The notes: a model not told the origin generated them from the sequence alone. A stretch of 64,000 nt of DNA from Aromatoleum toluclasticum ATCC 700605 (GCF_000378245.1 NZ_KB899504.1:1-64000), one strand, 5' to 3'. Positions 17,495-29,260 are shown, counted from the first letter of the stretch. Program-made: numbers and translations.

Positions 17495-17631
17495 CAAGCC
17501 GGCGAGGGTAACCAGTGTCGTCCACGCGCCGATCGACGATCGATCGCGCACGCCCCCTCGTCGGTTTTCCATGATCCGCCTCGTCGCGCCCATCGCCCGA
17601 GCGGATCGGACCCATTCCCGACGAGGATTTC

Positions 17632-18984
17632 ATGAGAAGAACACCCCCGAGGGGCGGCGTGACGCTGTGTGTGGCGTTGTGTCTTCCCGTCGCCGCATGG
17701 GCGCTGGACCTGCCCGCGCTCCCCACCCCCATCGTTGAGTCGGTACCGGCGGCGCTTGCGTCGACGCATGGTCAGGCGCCGGCCGCGAGCAGCGCCGCGG
17801 GAGCGCAAGGGCTCTCCCTGCGCCAGGCCATCGAGCTTGCGCTCACCCATAACCCGGATCTCGCGACAGCCGCGCTGGAGGTGGGCGCCAACGAAGGTGT
17901 TCGCCAGCAGGCAGGTGCCTACCCCAACCCCGAAATTTCTTACCTTCAGGAAGACACGCAGCGTGCAACACGCACCACGACGCTGCAACTGAATCAACCG
18001 ATCGAACTGGGTGGCAAGCGGACGGCTCGCCTAGCCGCGGCCGAGCGCGGGTACGACATCGCATCCGAGGATCTGGCGGCACGGCGATTGGCGCTACGTG
18101 CGGCCGTTACCGCGGCCTATTTCGATACGCTTGCCGCGCAGGAACGCGTGCGCGTGGCGGACGACGCCCTTGAACTGGCAGGGCGCGCCACGCACGCGGC
18201 CGCCTTGCGCGTGAAGGCCGGCAAGGTCGCGTCCATCGAAGAAACGAAGGCCCGGGTTGCCGAAGCCGGCGTGCAAGTGGAAGCAAATCAGGCACGCAGT
18301 GAGTTGCGGGGGGCGCAAGCACGACTGGCTGCGCTGCTCGGGCAGGGCCAGCCCCACGCTTTGGTGCTTGAAGGCCGTCTCGACGAACTGCCGACCGCCC
18401 CGACGCTCGAAGACCTGCAACGACAGATCGAGAACTCGCCTGCGTTGCGCCGCGCGCGACTGGAGATCGAGCGCCGCATGGCCCTCACCGAACTCGAGAA
18501 GGCTCGCCGCATCCCGGATCTCACCATCAGCCTGGGGGCCAAGCGCGAGGAGGCGCTCGGACGCAACCAGGCCGTCGTCGGCGTTTCGATCCCGCTCCCG
18601 TTGTTCGATCGCAACCAGGGCAACCTGCTGGAGGCGCTGAAGCGCGAGGACAAGGCCCGTGAGGAGCTGAAATCCGCGCAACTTCAGGTTTCGGTCGACG
18701 CCTTTCGGGCGCGCGAAGGGCTGGAATCGGCCCGCGCGGAGGCCGCGTCGCTCGCCGCGCACGTGCTCCCCGGCGCGCAAGGCGCATACGAAGCGGCGGT
18801 CAAGGGGTTCGAACTCGGCAAATTCAGTTTCCTCGAGGCACTGGACGCCCAGCGGACCCTGCTGCAGGCGCGCGTGCAAGCGCTGCGCGCGATGGCCGAT
18901 GCCCATCGCGCCCGCGCCGAACTGGATCGCATCCTGGGAAGCGGAGATGCGGAACCCGCGGCAACTGCTCCCGCTACCCGTTGA
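17632..18984 (+). CDS. czcC: Outer-membrane factor of the Czc efflux pump
   Basis: 450-aa TolC-superfamily protein. A signal peptide ends near WALDLP. Two OMF repeats are visible: the first from LSLRQAIELALTHNPDLATA (about residue 61) with the conserved LNQPIELGGKR segment, and the second from LEDLQRQIENSPALRRARLEIE (about 262), with SIPLPLFDRNQGN. Long helices at about 160-250 and 340-430 form the periplasmic tunnel. It is the second gene of czcI-C-B-PII-A, 16 bp before czcB. It would form the outer-membrane exit duct for Co/Zn/Cd taken up by CzcA. Confidence 0.92.
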   Translation: MRRTPPRGGVTLCVALCLPVAAWALDLPALPTPIVESVPAALASTHGQAPAASSAAGAQGLSLRQAIELALTHNPDLATAALEVGANEGVRQQAGAYPNPEISYLQEDTQRATRTTTLQLNQPIELGGKRTARLAAAERGYDIASEDLAARRLALRAAVTAAYFDTLAAQERVRVADDALELAGRATHAAALRVKAGKVASIEETKARVAEAGVQVEANQARSELRGAQARLAALLGQGQPHALVLEGRLDELPTAPTLEDLQRQIENSPALRRARLEIERRMALTELEKARRIPDLTISLGAKREEALGRNQAVVGVSIPLPLFDRNQGNLLEALKREDKAREELKSAQLQVSVDAFRAREGLESARAEAASLAAHVLPGAQGAYEAAVKGFELGKFSFLEALDAQRTLLQARVQALRAMADAHRARAELDRILGSGDAEPAATAPATR

Positions 18985-19000
18985 AGTCTTGGAGACCTCT

Positions 19001-20566
19001 ATGAATGAACCGAAACCCAAAAAGCAGATGTTGGCGATAGTTGCCGTTCTAGCCGTCGGATTCCTGCTCGGCGCCGCGATCCTGACCACCGAGAAAACCG
19101 CCCCGGCCGGCGACGGGCATGGCGGGCACCAGGAGGCGGCCCATGAGGACGAGAAGGGCGGCCAGCATGCCGACGAGCACGACGAAGAAGACGGCGAGGC
19201 GCACGATGAGGCGCGTGCCGAGCCGGCGAAAGGTCCGCATGGCGGCAAGTTGTTGAGCGACGGACGCTACGCGGTCGAAGTGACGATCTTCGAAACGGGG
19301 GGGGAGCCGCAGTTCCGCCTGTATACCTATCTCGACGGCAAGCCGCTGGATGTCGGCCAGAGCCAGATCGAACTCACGCTCGAACGTCTGGGCCAACCCG
19401 CGCAACTGTTCACGTTCGCGAAGGAGAAGGACTACCTCAAGGGCGACGCCGTGGTGGTCGAGCCGCATTCTTTCGCGGTGAAGGTGCAGGCGGTGCACGA
19501 CGGCAAGACCTACCGGTTCGGCTACGAACAGGCGGAAGCTCGCGTCGCGATGACCGACGCGCAGTTGCAGGGCGCTGGCGTTGAACTCGCCGAAGCGGGA
19601 CCGGCGACGATCGGCACGACCGTCAAGCTGCTCGGGGAAGTCCGCTACAACAGCGACCGCACCGTGCAGGTTGTACCCCGACTGGCCGGGCTGGTGGAGT
19701 CCGTGGCCGCCAATGCCGGCGACCGCGTTCGCAAGGGCCAGGTGCTGGCCGTGCTGAGCAGCCAGGCTCTGGCCGATCAACGCACGGAGCTTCTCGCGGC
19801 GCAACGCCGTCTGGCCCTTGCGCGCACCACGTACGAGCGCGAAAAAACCTTGTGGGAAGAGAAAATCTCCCCGGAGCAAGACATGTTGCAGGCGCGTGCC
19901 GCGATGCAGGAAGCCGAGATCGACGCACAGAGCGCGCGGCAGAAACTGACTGCGCTGGGCAGCGTACCGGGCAGCGACGCGACCCTCACGCGCTACGAGC
20001 TGCGTGCGCCGATCGACGGCGTCGTCACGGACAAGCGCATCTCGGTGGGTGAAGCGGTCCGGGAGGATGTCTCAGTGTTCACCGTTTCGGACCTGTCCTC
20101 GGTGTGGGTCGAGGCACCCATATCGGCACAGGACCTGGCTGCGGTCACCGTGGGCCGGAAAGCGAGGGTAAGCGCAAATGCGTTCGACACGACGGCGGAA
20201 GGGCGAATCGCGTATGTCAGCGCCCTGATCGGCGAACAGACGCGTACCGCAACGGCGCGGATCGTCGTGAATAACGACAAGGGCTTATGGCGCCCGGGTC
20301 TGCCGGTGACGGTCGAAGTGCTCGCAGACGAAACGCGAGTGCCCGTCGCCGTGGCGGCCGAGGCGATCCAGGATCTACGCGACTGGAAGGTGGTGTTCGG
20401 CCGTTACGACGATGCGCTCGAAGCCCGACCGCTCGAACTGGGCCGCAGCGACGGCCGCCATGTCGAGGTCCTGAGCGGACTACGGGCAGGCGAACGCTAT
20501 GCCGCGAAGAACAGCTTCGTCATCAAGGCGGAGCTCGGCAAAGCCGGCGCCAGCCACGACCACTGA
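19001..20566 (+). CDS. czcB: Periplasmic adaptor (membrane fusion) protein of the Czc pump
   Basis: 521 aa. An N-terminal membrane anchor (KKQMLAIVAVLAVGFLLGAAIL) is followed by a His/Asp/Glu-rich metal-binding stretch (GHGGHQEAAHEDEKGGQHAD, about residues 38-57). The lipoyl/barrel-sandwich halves are VVPRLAGLVESVAANAGDRVRKGQVLAVL and, after the hairpin helices (about 250-320), YELRAPIDGVVTDKRISVGE. A beta-barrel and membrane-proximal domain end the protein. The ATG at 19001 is preceded by GGAGACC; the frame is open further upstream inside czcC, but without homology. The His-rich segment is the usual place where CzcB collects periplasmic zinc. It bridges CzcA and CzcC. Confidence 0.92.
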   Translation: MNEPKPKKQMLAIVAVLAVGFLLGAAILTTEKTAPAGDGHGGHQEAAHEDEKGGQHADEHDEEDGEAHDEARAEPAKGPHGGKLLSDGRYAVEVTIFETGGEPQFRLYTYLDGKPLDVGQSQIELTLERLGQPAQLFTFAKEKDYLKGDAVVVEPHSFAVKVQAVHDGKTYRFGYEQAEARVAMTDAQLQGAGVELAEAGPATIGTTVKLLGEVRYNSDRTVQVVPRLAGLVESVAANAGDRVRKGQVLAVLSSQALADQRTELLAAQRRLALARTTYEREKTLWEEKISPEQDMLQARAAMQEAEIDAQSARQKLTALGSVPGSDATLTRYELRAPIDGVVTDKRISVGEAVREDVSVFTVSDLSSVWVEAPISAQDLAAVTVGRKARVSANAFDTTAEGRIAYVSALIGEQTRTATARIVVNNDKGLWRPGLPVTVEVLADETRVPVAVAAEAIQDLRDWKVVFGRYDDALEARPLELGRSDGRHVEVLSGLRAGERYAAKNSFVIKAELGKAGASHDH

Positions 20567-20581
20567 TCCGGAGGCGCAACG

Positions 20582-24117
<3,536 letters not shown>

Positions 24118-24202
24118 TTGAAACTGAAACGGGGTACGAACCGTCGTGCGCCGCCTGCCAGCGAAACGCGCTCGCGTTCGTACCCAATAACGAGAGGTTC
24201 AA

Positions 24203-24553
24203 ATGAAAGCACGTATCACGATCGTTCTTCTTGCAGCCCTTGTCGGACTTACGGGATGCGCGAGCAATATCATTCATGAAGGCAAGTACGCGCAGGATGA
24301 GGGATGGCGAAAGGGAACTGTCGTCGAGATCGGGCCGGCGAAAAGCCTCAAACGGCCGTCGTTCTATGACTGCAGGACCGAGGCATCGGACAAGGAAGGC
24401 AACGAGCCGTACGTGATGGTCGCGTTCTTGCGCAATGGACACCCGTATGCACGCGCCGCCAAACTGCCCGCCGATGCGCAGTTGCAGGTCGGTGACAAGG
24501 TGTACGTGAACTTCAAGGACTGCAACGCACCGATCCCGAAACGCAACTCATGA
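24203..24553 (+). CDS. Small lipoprotein, function unknown
   Basis: 116 aa. The signal peptide MKARITIVLLAALVGLTGCA contains a lipobox (LTGC, Cys19), so the mature protein should be lipid-anchored. The mature part has two Cys (FYDCRTEA and NFKDCNAP) that could pair and a compact beta-rich look (VMVAFLRNGHPYARAAKLP, QVGDKVYVNFKDC). ATG follows AGAGGTTCAA. A diverged, N-terminally decayed relative lies at 41059-41262. It sits 85 bp after czcA, possibly on the same transcript. No function is recognised. Confidence 0.75.
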   Translation: MKARITIVLLAALVGLTGCASNIIHEGKYAQDEGWRKGTVVEIGPAKSLKRPSFYDCRTEASDKEGNEPYVMVAFLRNGHPYARAAKLPADAQLQVGDKVYVNFKDCNAPIPKRNS

Positions 24554-24664
24554 ACATTCGACCGGATGGAATTCAATCGATGCGCTTGTCTCGAAGGACG
24601 CAGGGGGGCGTTGCAATGGATCAACGGCCGGAGAGCCTTGGTTCGTCTCGTCAGGACCGACACG

Positions 24665-25222
24665 ATGAGTGACGACGTCAATCACGAAGCCTGGCGCGGT
24701 CGGGTCGACCCAGCCCTGCTCGACGCCGTTCGCCAAGGCAACGTCCCGGAAGTGCTGAGGTGGTTGGAGGACGGACTGCCCGCCAACTGGCAGGACACGG
24801 AGGGGTGCAGCCTGACCTTCCTCGCCGTCTATCACCGTCAGTGGGCCGTCATTGACAGCCTATTGGCGCGCGGCGCGTCAATCGATCTGACCGATCGTCG
24901 GGGATGGACTCCCCTCTTCTGGGCCGCCTTCAACGGTCATGCGGACATCGTCTCCTTCCTGATCGGCCGCGGCGCCAATCCCGACGTGCGGACCGACGAC
25001 GGGGAGTGGCCCTTGTTCTGGGCCGTCTATAAGGGCCACACGTCAGTGGTCCGGAATCTCCTGGTCGGTGGGGCAAAGCGGGACCAACTCGATGGGGACG
25101 GACATGACGTACTCTGGCTCGCACGCACCTTGGGGCGACAAGACATTGTGGCCGTCCTGGAAGGGCAGCGAGCGCGGCCCAAGAAGCCCCCCCTGCCAAG
25201 GAATTCCGACGGGGCAAATTGA
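24665..25222 (+). CDS. Ankyrin-repeat protein
   Basis: 185 aa without signal peptide. It contains about four ankyrin repeats: LLDAVRQGNVPEVLRWLEDG, LTFLAVYHRQWAVIDSLLARGA, WTPLFWAAFNGHADIVSFLIGRGA and WPLFWAVYKGHTSVVRNLLVGGA, then a degenerate final repeat. Such repeats make protein-protein contacts. The C-terminal tail is basic (RARPKKPPLPR). The start at 24665 begins the conserved part; an upstream extension to 24566 is open but lacks features. It lies 58 bp before the Cas12m-like gene on the same strand, so cotranscription is possible. Partner unknown. Confidence 0.75.
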   Translation: MSDDVNHEAWRGRVDPALLDAVRQGNVPEVLRWLEDGLPANWQDTEGCSLTFLAVYHRQWAVIDSLLARGASIDLTDRRGWTPLFWAAFNGHADIVSFLIGRGANPDVRTDDGEWPLFWAVYKGHTSVVRNLLVGGAKRDQLDGDGHDVLWLARTLGRQDIVAVLEGQRARPKKPPLPRNSDGAN

Positions 25223-25280
25223 TGCCGCCCGCCACTCACATCAGGCAAGACACAACAATTTGCGCACTATCGCGTCCCAG

Positions 25281-27098
25281 ATGGAACTGAAACCAGGGCA
25301 GATACCTTCAAGCGAAGCATTGATCTACGAATTCGGGGTGCGGATCGATAAGGAATCCCGCGCCGCCATCGACGACCAGATTATGCGCGCTCGCCGGCTA
25401 TACAACGACCTGGTGGCGCAAATCCGCACCATCGTCGCCGAGATGAATACGTACGTGCTCGACCGTGCGGGGAAGCCGGCCCGAACGCTACAAGCCGAAG
25501 TTGAGGTGCTCAACCGCGAATTCGACACGGCCCGGGCCACGAACGACGAGTTGGCAATGAAGTCGATTGCCGAAATGCGCCGGGGCAAGTGGCGTGAGTT
25601 GCATGCGGCACTGATCGAAACCCGCCAGCGCTTGAAGGGCGAACTGCAAACTCGGTTCTTCGCGCGCATCGGCAAAAATTCCGCCTGCGACACCTACCGC
25701 GCGCGCAGCGAAGCGGTCGCAAACGGGCTCGGGTGGGCCACGGCGAACGCGGTCCTTGATGCGGCGCTGCTGGCTTTCAAGAAGTCGCTCCAGAAAGGCC
25801 AGGGACCGCGCTTCAGCATCGGCACCGACAAGGTGCAGGACACGCTGACACTGCAATTTACCGCCGCCGGTGGCGTGTCCGCCAAAACGCTACTCGAAGG
25901 CAAGTATGGAGAACTGGCGCTTTTGCCAACCAATGGCTGTGGCCGACGGAAGTACGGCGAATTCCGCTTCCGGCTCGGCCCGGCCAAGGCGGCCACTTAC
26001 GCCACGGGCACTTGGCAGTATCACCGTCCGCTCCCCGAGGGCGCGCAGATCGGGCTCGCACGCCTTGTGCGCCGCAAGATCGGTAAGGATTACAAGTGGG
26101 CGGTGCAGTTGATGGTCAAGCCGCCCGAACCGGTATTCGTTGCGACCTATGCGCGCAAACCGCTCGTGTCCGTACATTTCGGATGGGCTGCCGACGTCGA
26201 GGGTCGGCGAGTGGCGGCGATTGCCGACTCGGCTGATCCCCACGCGGCGCGACTCGTGTACCTGCCGCCACATATTGAGGCGACGCTGGAACGGGCCGCC
26301 ACCCTACAGTCTGAACGCGACACCAGCCGTGACAAGATCATGCCCTTGGTAAAAGCTATCGAGGCGAACGAAAACTGGAGCGAGGGAGTCCTGGTCGAAT
26401 TGGCGGCGCTCCGCAAATTGCCGGCGCAACATGTGGCGATCACTCGGTTGCACCGGTTGTGCCGCTTGCTGCGCGAAGCGGAAGGCCTGCCCGAGTGGCT
26501 GGAAGTTTGGCGCAAGGAAGACCGATTGCGTTGGCAATCGTCCGCGCATATGGCAAGGCGCGCACGCAACGCGCGGCGTGATTTCTACCGCAACCTCGCT
26601 GCCGACCTAGCGAGGCGCTACGACACGATCGTGATTGAACCGCTCGATTTGGCTGAGGTGTTAAAGAAGATCGACGAAAACACCGGCGAGCGGGGCGAGT
26701 TCGGACGCAAGGCGCGCTCTGGGCTGATGGTCGCGGCGCTCTACGAACTGGAGTCTGCGATTCGCTGGTCCGTGACCAAGACGCAGACGGCAGTCCTTGA
26801 ATTGGTTGGCAAAACCGCGGGCTGCTGCGCGCTGTGCGGCGGGAAAGTGCTGGCCGATGTCGAAGACCATCAATTGCTCCGTTGTCAGGATTGCTGCGCC
26901 GATCTGGATCGCAAGATGAACGGTGCCGCAGTGGCATGGCAGGCGTCCCTCGCGCAGCGTGAAGACGCGGTGAGCGAATTCTGGATCGAAGTGCGCGCCG
27001 CACAGGAAAAGCGGAGCGCAAAGAAGGCGGACCGACTCGCCCGGATGACCGACGGACGTCGGCAGGCGCGAGGGGCGAATTCGTCCAAAGCTCCGTGA
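25281..27098 (+). CDS. cas12m: Cas12m-like (type V-M, formerly V-U1) CRISPR effector
   Basis: 605 aa, close to the about 600 aa of known Cas12m. The N-terminal GVRIDKESRAAIDDQIMRARRLYNDLV segment (helical recognition lobe) has the register I recall for Cas12m2. RuvC-I reads VSVHFGWAADVEGRRVAAI (from 296), with His299 where nucleases have Asp; reference Cas12m has the same change in its ALHLGW motif. The following block (YLPPHIEATLERAATLQSER) also has a clear Cas12m counterpart. RuvC-II is IVIEPLDL (Glu453), then a zinc ribbon CCALCG...RCQDCC (515-539), then RuvC-III ADLDRKMNGAA (Asp543). Cas12m proteins are crRNA-guided DNA binders that silence without cutting, and the His suggests the same here. 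Starts at 25260 (TTG) or further up are open; none has a clear ribosome site. No cas1/cas2 or array is seen. A divergent TnpB-like protein is the main alternative. Confidence 0.82.
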   Translation: MELKPGQIPSSEALIYEFGVRIDKESRAAIDDQIMRARRLYNDLVAQIRTIVAEMNTYVLDRAGKPARTLQAEVEVLNREFDTARATNDELAMKSIAEMRRGKWRELHAALIETRQRLKGELQTRFFARIGKNSACDTYRARSEAVANGLGWATANAVLDAALLAFKKSLQKGQGPRFSIGTDKVQDTLTLQFTAAGGVSAKTLLEGKYGELALLPTNGCGRRKYGEFRFRLGPAKAATYATGTWQYHRPLPEGAQIGLARLVRRKIGKDYKWAVQLMVKPPEPVFVATYARKPLVSVHFGWAADVEGRRVAAIADSADPHAARLVYLPPHIEATLERAATLQSERDTSRDKIMPLVKAIEANENWSEGVLVELAALRKLPAQHVAITRLHRLCRLLREAEGLPEWLEVWRKEDRLRWQSSAHMARRARNARRDFYRNLAADLARRYDTIVIEPLDLAEVLKKIDENTGERGEFGRKARSGLMVAALYELESAIRWSVTKTQTAVLELVGKTAGCCALCGGKVLADVEDHQLLRCQDCCADLDRKMNGAAVAWQASLAQREDAVSEFWIEVRAAQEKRSAKKADRLARMTDGRRQARGANSSKAP

Positions 27099-27166
27099 GG
27101 TTGGTACTTCGTGCTGGATCAAGCGCGCAGTACCCGCTCAGCTCGTAAGACGCTATGATTGAATGC

Positions 27167-27217
27167 CTTTCACCCACGGTGAAAGAGTCGCCATTGCTTC
27201 GGCATCGTAGAAGCGAC
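27167..27217 (+). other. Two adjacent hairpins downstream of the Cas12m-like gene
   Basis: First hairpin CTTTCACC (27167-27174), loop CAC, GGTGAAAG (27178-27185), a perfect 8-bp stem. Two bases later GTCGC (27187-27191) pairs with GCGAC (27213-27217) around an inner TGC-TTCG-GCA. There is no U tract. It may be a terminator, a folded RNA, or a lone degenerate CRISPR repeat; no second copy was found nearby. Confidence 0.35.
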
Positions 27218-27258
27218 GAGTGGGAGAACAAGTTCTCGCTGACCAAACCCGGCGGAAC

Positions 27259-27366
27259 ATGCGAATCGCCGGTGTTGAAGAACGCAAGGCGGCACGACCT
27301 TTTGGTGAAGACTGGTCGCGCTACGCGCGGCAAACTCCGGCCTTCTTTCCGCGCCTGCTGGGAGCT
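27259..27366 (+). pseudogene. C-terminal scrap of an isoprenylcysteine methyltransferase-like protein
   Basis: The frame reads MRIAGVEERKAARPFGEDW then SRYARQTPAFFPRLLG. This is the conserved C-terminus of the isoprenylcysteine carboxyl methyltransferase-like (ICMT) membrane family. Compare [20 protein letters not shown] and ATPAFIPR in the intact relative at 39055-39711. The membrane part is absent, so this is a leftover of deletion. It is followed at once by an HD-GYP fragment in another frame. Confidence 0.65.
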
Positions 27367-27415
27367 TCGAACCGGTCGGATGGTGACGCAACACTGCGTC
27401 GCCGACGTCCGCATC

Positions 27416-27625
27416 CGATATCTGCCGGGCTTGCATGGCGGCGCGATTTCAATCGGCGCGGGACTGTTCGCCGTGATCGACACCCTCGATGCGAGGATCT
27501 CGAACCGCCCCTACCGTCAGGGATTGCCGTTCGACACCGCGAAGGCGGAAATCCTGCGCATGAGCGGATGCCATTTCGATCCGGACGCTGTGTGCCTGTT
27601 CGATGCCGACGAACAGGCCCTGTGA
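27416..27625 (+). pseudogene. C-terminal fragment of an HD-GYP domain protein
   Basis: The frame reads YLPGLHGGAISIGAGLFAVI, then DTLDARISNRPYRQGLPFD, TAKAEILRMSGCHFDP and DAVCLFDADEQAL. It is collinear with the last 75 residues of the HD-GYP protein at 40241-40990 (GLRGEAIPLGARLFAVIDTL...RMSGVQFDPVAVDAFIADEAVL). The HD and GYP catalytic residues are missing, so it cannot be active. It is probably a relic of a duplicate or of a replaced copy of that locus. Confidence 0.75.
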
Positions 27626-27626
27626 C

Positions 27627-27850
27627 ACATGATCGAGATCAAGTGCAGTGACGCGCCTAGGCCCTCCTGAAACTCTTGGTCAGCAAGCGGGCTATGTGCC
27701 CAATGTACCGTGGGCCTCACGACGTTTACAAACAGGTAATCCAGACGTCATCGGTCGGACAGGCACTCCGGCGCACACTGGCTGTGTCTGCGTGACATCC
27801 CGGCGCCTCCGCATCGGGAGTCGCTTCGCCAACCACCGCCGGAGACCATC
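27627..27850. other. Gap without recognised gene
   Basis: No coding sequence recognised. The first bases continue the HD-GYP relic in a shifted frame (HMIEIKCSD). Nothing else stands out before the 27851 start. Confidence 0.3.
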
Positions 27851-28132
27851 ATGAGATCCAGGACTGCATTTGCCATCAGCGTATTCTCCATTGCCGTCGC
27901 GCTGTCCTTCGACGCCAGCGCCGCACTCGAAACCCCGCTAGTCGGGCAGGCCGCCAACACGCCGGCAACGATACCGGCAACTACCACAGCAACGGCACCG
28001 CGGCACAGTCACATGACTGAGAAACTCGGCATGCCTACCGGGCAGGCTGCGTCCTCTGACTCGGATGACAAGACCGCGGCGAAGGAAAAGTCACGGCTCA
28101 AGCGACACGATCATCAGCGCGACATGAAGTAA
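27851..28132 (+). CDS. Small secreted protein of unknown function
   Basis: 93 aa. The signal peptide (MRSRTAFAISVFSIAVALSFDASAA) is followed by a low-complexity Thr/Ala/Pro stretch (NTPATIPATTTATAPRHSHM) and a charged Lys/Asp/His C-terminus (KEKSRLKRHDHQRDMK). No family recognised. The His residues are compatible with metal binding but prove nothing. It stands alone between gene relics and the minus-strand copper block. Confidence 0.55.
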   Translation: MRSRTAFAISVFSIAVALSFDASAALETPLVGQAANTPATIPATTTATAPRHSHMTEKLGMPTGQAASSDSDDKTAAKEKSRLKRHDHQRDMK

Positions 28133-28410
28133 CGCGTTGACGCCGTGTCCTTCATGCGTCACGAACTGCGGAGGACACATGGCGAGCGGTGTTTCTGCCG
28201 CCTTCTTGCGGCCGCTGCGGGTTGTCCCGAGGATGCGGTGAATCACCGCTATTGCGCCATCGTCCTGCGCAAGCGCTGGATCGTCGAGTGCGATCATCGT
28301 TGCATCAGGATACCTCAAGTAGAAAACAGTACTGATAAGTGGCGTGACCTCGGGCCGATCGATCCCGTCAAACAGATCCTGCTTAGCAACGAGTAGGGAC
28401 ACGGATAAAG
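28133..28410. other. Gap without supported gene
   Basis: Open frames exist on both strands here (an 83-codon plus frame and a 114-codon minus frame), but neither has a start signal, domain or composition I would trust. The stretch ends at the strong hairpin at 28411. Confidence 0.3.
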
Positions 28411-28446
28411 GAACGGCCCGCATGCCTGTCGGCATGCGGGCCGTTC
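28411..28446. terminator. Long perfect hairpin, probable bidirectional terminator
   Basis: A 16-bp perfect stem GAACGGCCCGCATGCC / GGCATGCGGGCCGTTC closes a TGTC tetraloop. It lies 28 bp beyond the stop of copK and between convergent coding regions, the position of a bidirectional terminator. No U tract follows on the copK side. Confidence 0.6.
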
Positions 28447-28474
28447 GACTGCTGCCGCTTCGCGGCCAGGTAGC

Positions 28475-28756
28475 TTAATTTCCTCGATGGTCGCCATGCA
28501 GCAGACTGTCAAGACGCCAGATCTCATTGCCCTTCATCATGATTTTCTTGCCGTCCTTCGTTTCCATTTCATGACCTTCTTTCATTGAGCCTGCCCGGCC
28601 GAACTTGTCTTCCATGGCCATTTTGCCGTCCCTGAAGATGTACACCGTCGAGCCGTCCTTCAATTCGTAGGACTTCTCGACATTACCCTGATCCACGGCG
28701 AAAGCCGAGGTGGCGATCAGGATAGATGCAGCAGCGGTAGCGAGTTTCGTGAACAT
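28475..28756 (-). CDS. copK: Periplasmic copper-binding protein CopK
   Basis: 93 aa with signal peptide (MFTKLATAAASILIATSAFA). The mature protein (VDQGNVEKSYELKDGSTVYI, FRDGKMAMEDKFGRAGSMKEGHEMETKDGKK in parts, IMMKGNEIWRLDSLL) follows the CopK of Cupriavidus metallidurans closely. It has the Met ligands (MAMED, SM, EM, IMMKG) that bind Cu(I) and the C-terminal His for Cu(II). It is a copper chaperone or buffer in the periplasm. It lies on the same strand as the CzcE-like gene 111 bp upstream, and ends at the hairpin 28411-28446. Confidence 0.9.
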   Translation of the reverse strand: MFTKLATAAASILIATSAFAVDQGNVEKSYELKDGSTVYIFRDGKMAMEDKFGRAGSMKEGHEMETKDGKKIMMKGNEIWRLDSLLHGDHRGN

Positions 28757-28867
28757 GATGGCTTCCTCGTGATGTGTTGCAGTAGATGAAATCGAGCGAG
28801 TCGCGCGCGGTGAATTTCCTCATCCGGTCCCCGCTCGTGCGGCACGCCGATACCCGTTGGCCAGAGA

Positions 28868-29260
28868 TCAGCGTCCCCGGTACAGTGGGCTCTCGGCGAC
28901 GTACACCGTCACGCCCTCGGCGCCGGGAATGATTTTCGACAGCGGAAAACTGCGCATCGGGAACGCGTCGAAGGTCCAATTGACCGTCCTGTCGCCGACA
29001 CGAATGGCGACGGTCTCCAGTTGCACGACGTTGAGATAACGCGTGTCCTTGTCGACGACGATGAGGCGACCGGGCGCGCCGCCGGGTGCGGCGTAACCGT
29101 AGGGGGCCAGTTGCCGCTCGGAGGGCTGGCTAGAAGATGCTCGTACGTGTTCGAGCCAATGCGTGGCGCCACTTTCGGAATAGTCCGCGTGGGCGGATGC
29201 GCCGGATACCGCAACAAGCAGCGCCGATGCAACAACCGTGCGGGTCAATGTGCTCTTCAT
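28868..29260 (-). CDS. CzcE-like periplasmic metal-binding protein
   Basis: 130 aa. The signal peptide (MKSTLTRTVVASALLVAVSGASAHA) is followed by the CzcE-type mature domain: TRYLNVVQLETVAIRVGDRTVNW (given in part), FDAFPMRSFPLSKIIPGA and VTVYVAESPLYRGR. CzcE dimers bind Cu(II) and other divalent ions in the periplasm. The end (VYVA.xPLYRG) is shared with the second family member at 53832. The start 29260 fits the signal peptide. It is same-strand and upstream of copK. Confidence 0.8.
   Translation of the reverse strand: MKSTLTRTVVASALLVAVSGASAHADYSESGATHWLEHVRASSSQPSERQLAPYGYAAPGGAPGRLIVVDKDTRYLNVVQLETVAIRVGDRTVNWTFDAFPMRSFPLSKIIPGAEGVTVYVAESPLYRGR

Noticed and set aside
27155..27415. Plus-strand frame upstream of the HD-GYP fragment as one protein
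   Set aside because: The N-terminal part shows no homology in that frame, while another frame holds the ICMT-like scrap; the open frame is a chance join.
28091..28435. 114-codon minus frame
   Set aside because: No start signal, overlaps the end of a better-supported plus gene and the hairpin.
28411..28446. Long hairpin as a CRISPR repeat for the Cas12m-like effector
   Set aside because: Single copy, terminator position after copK, no spacer-repeat unit around it.
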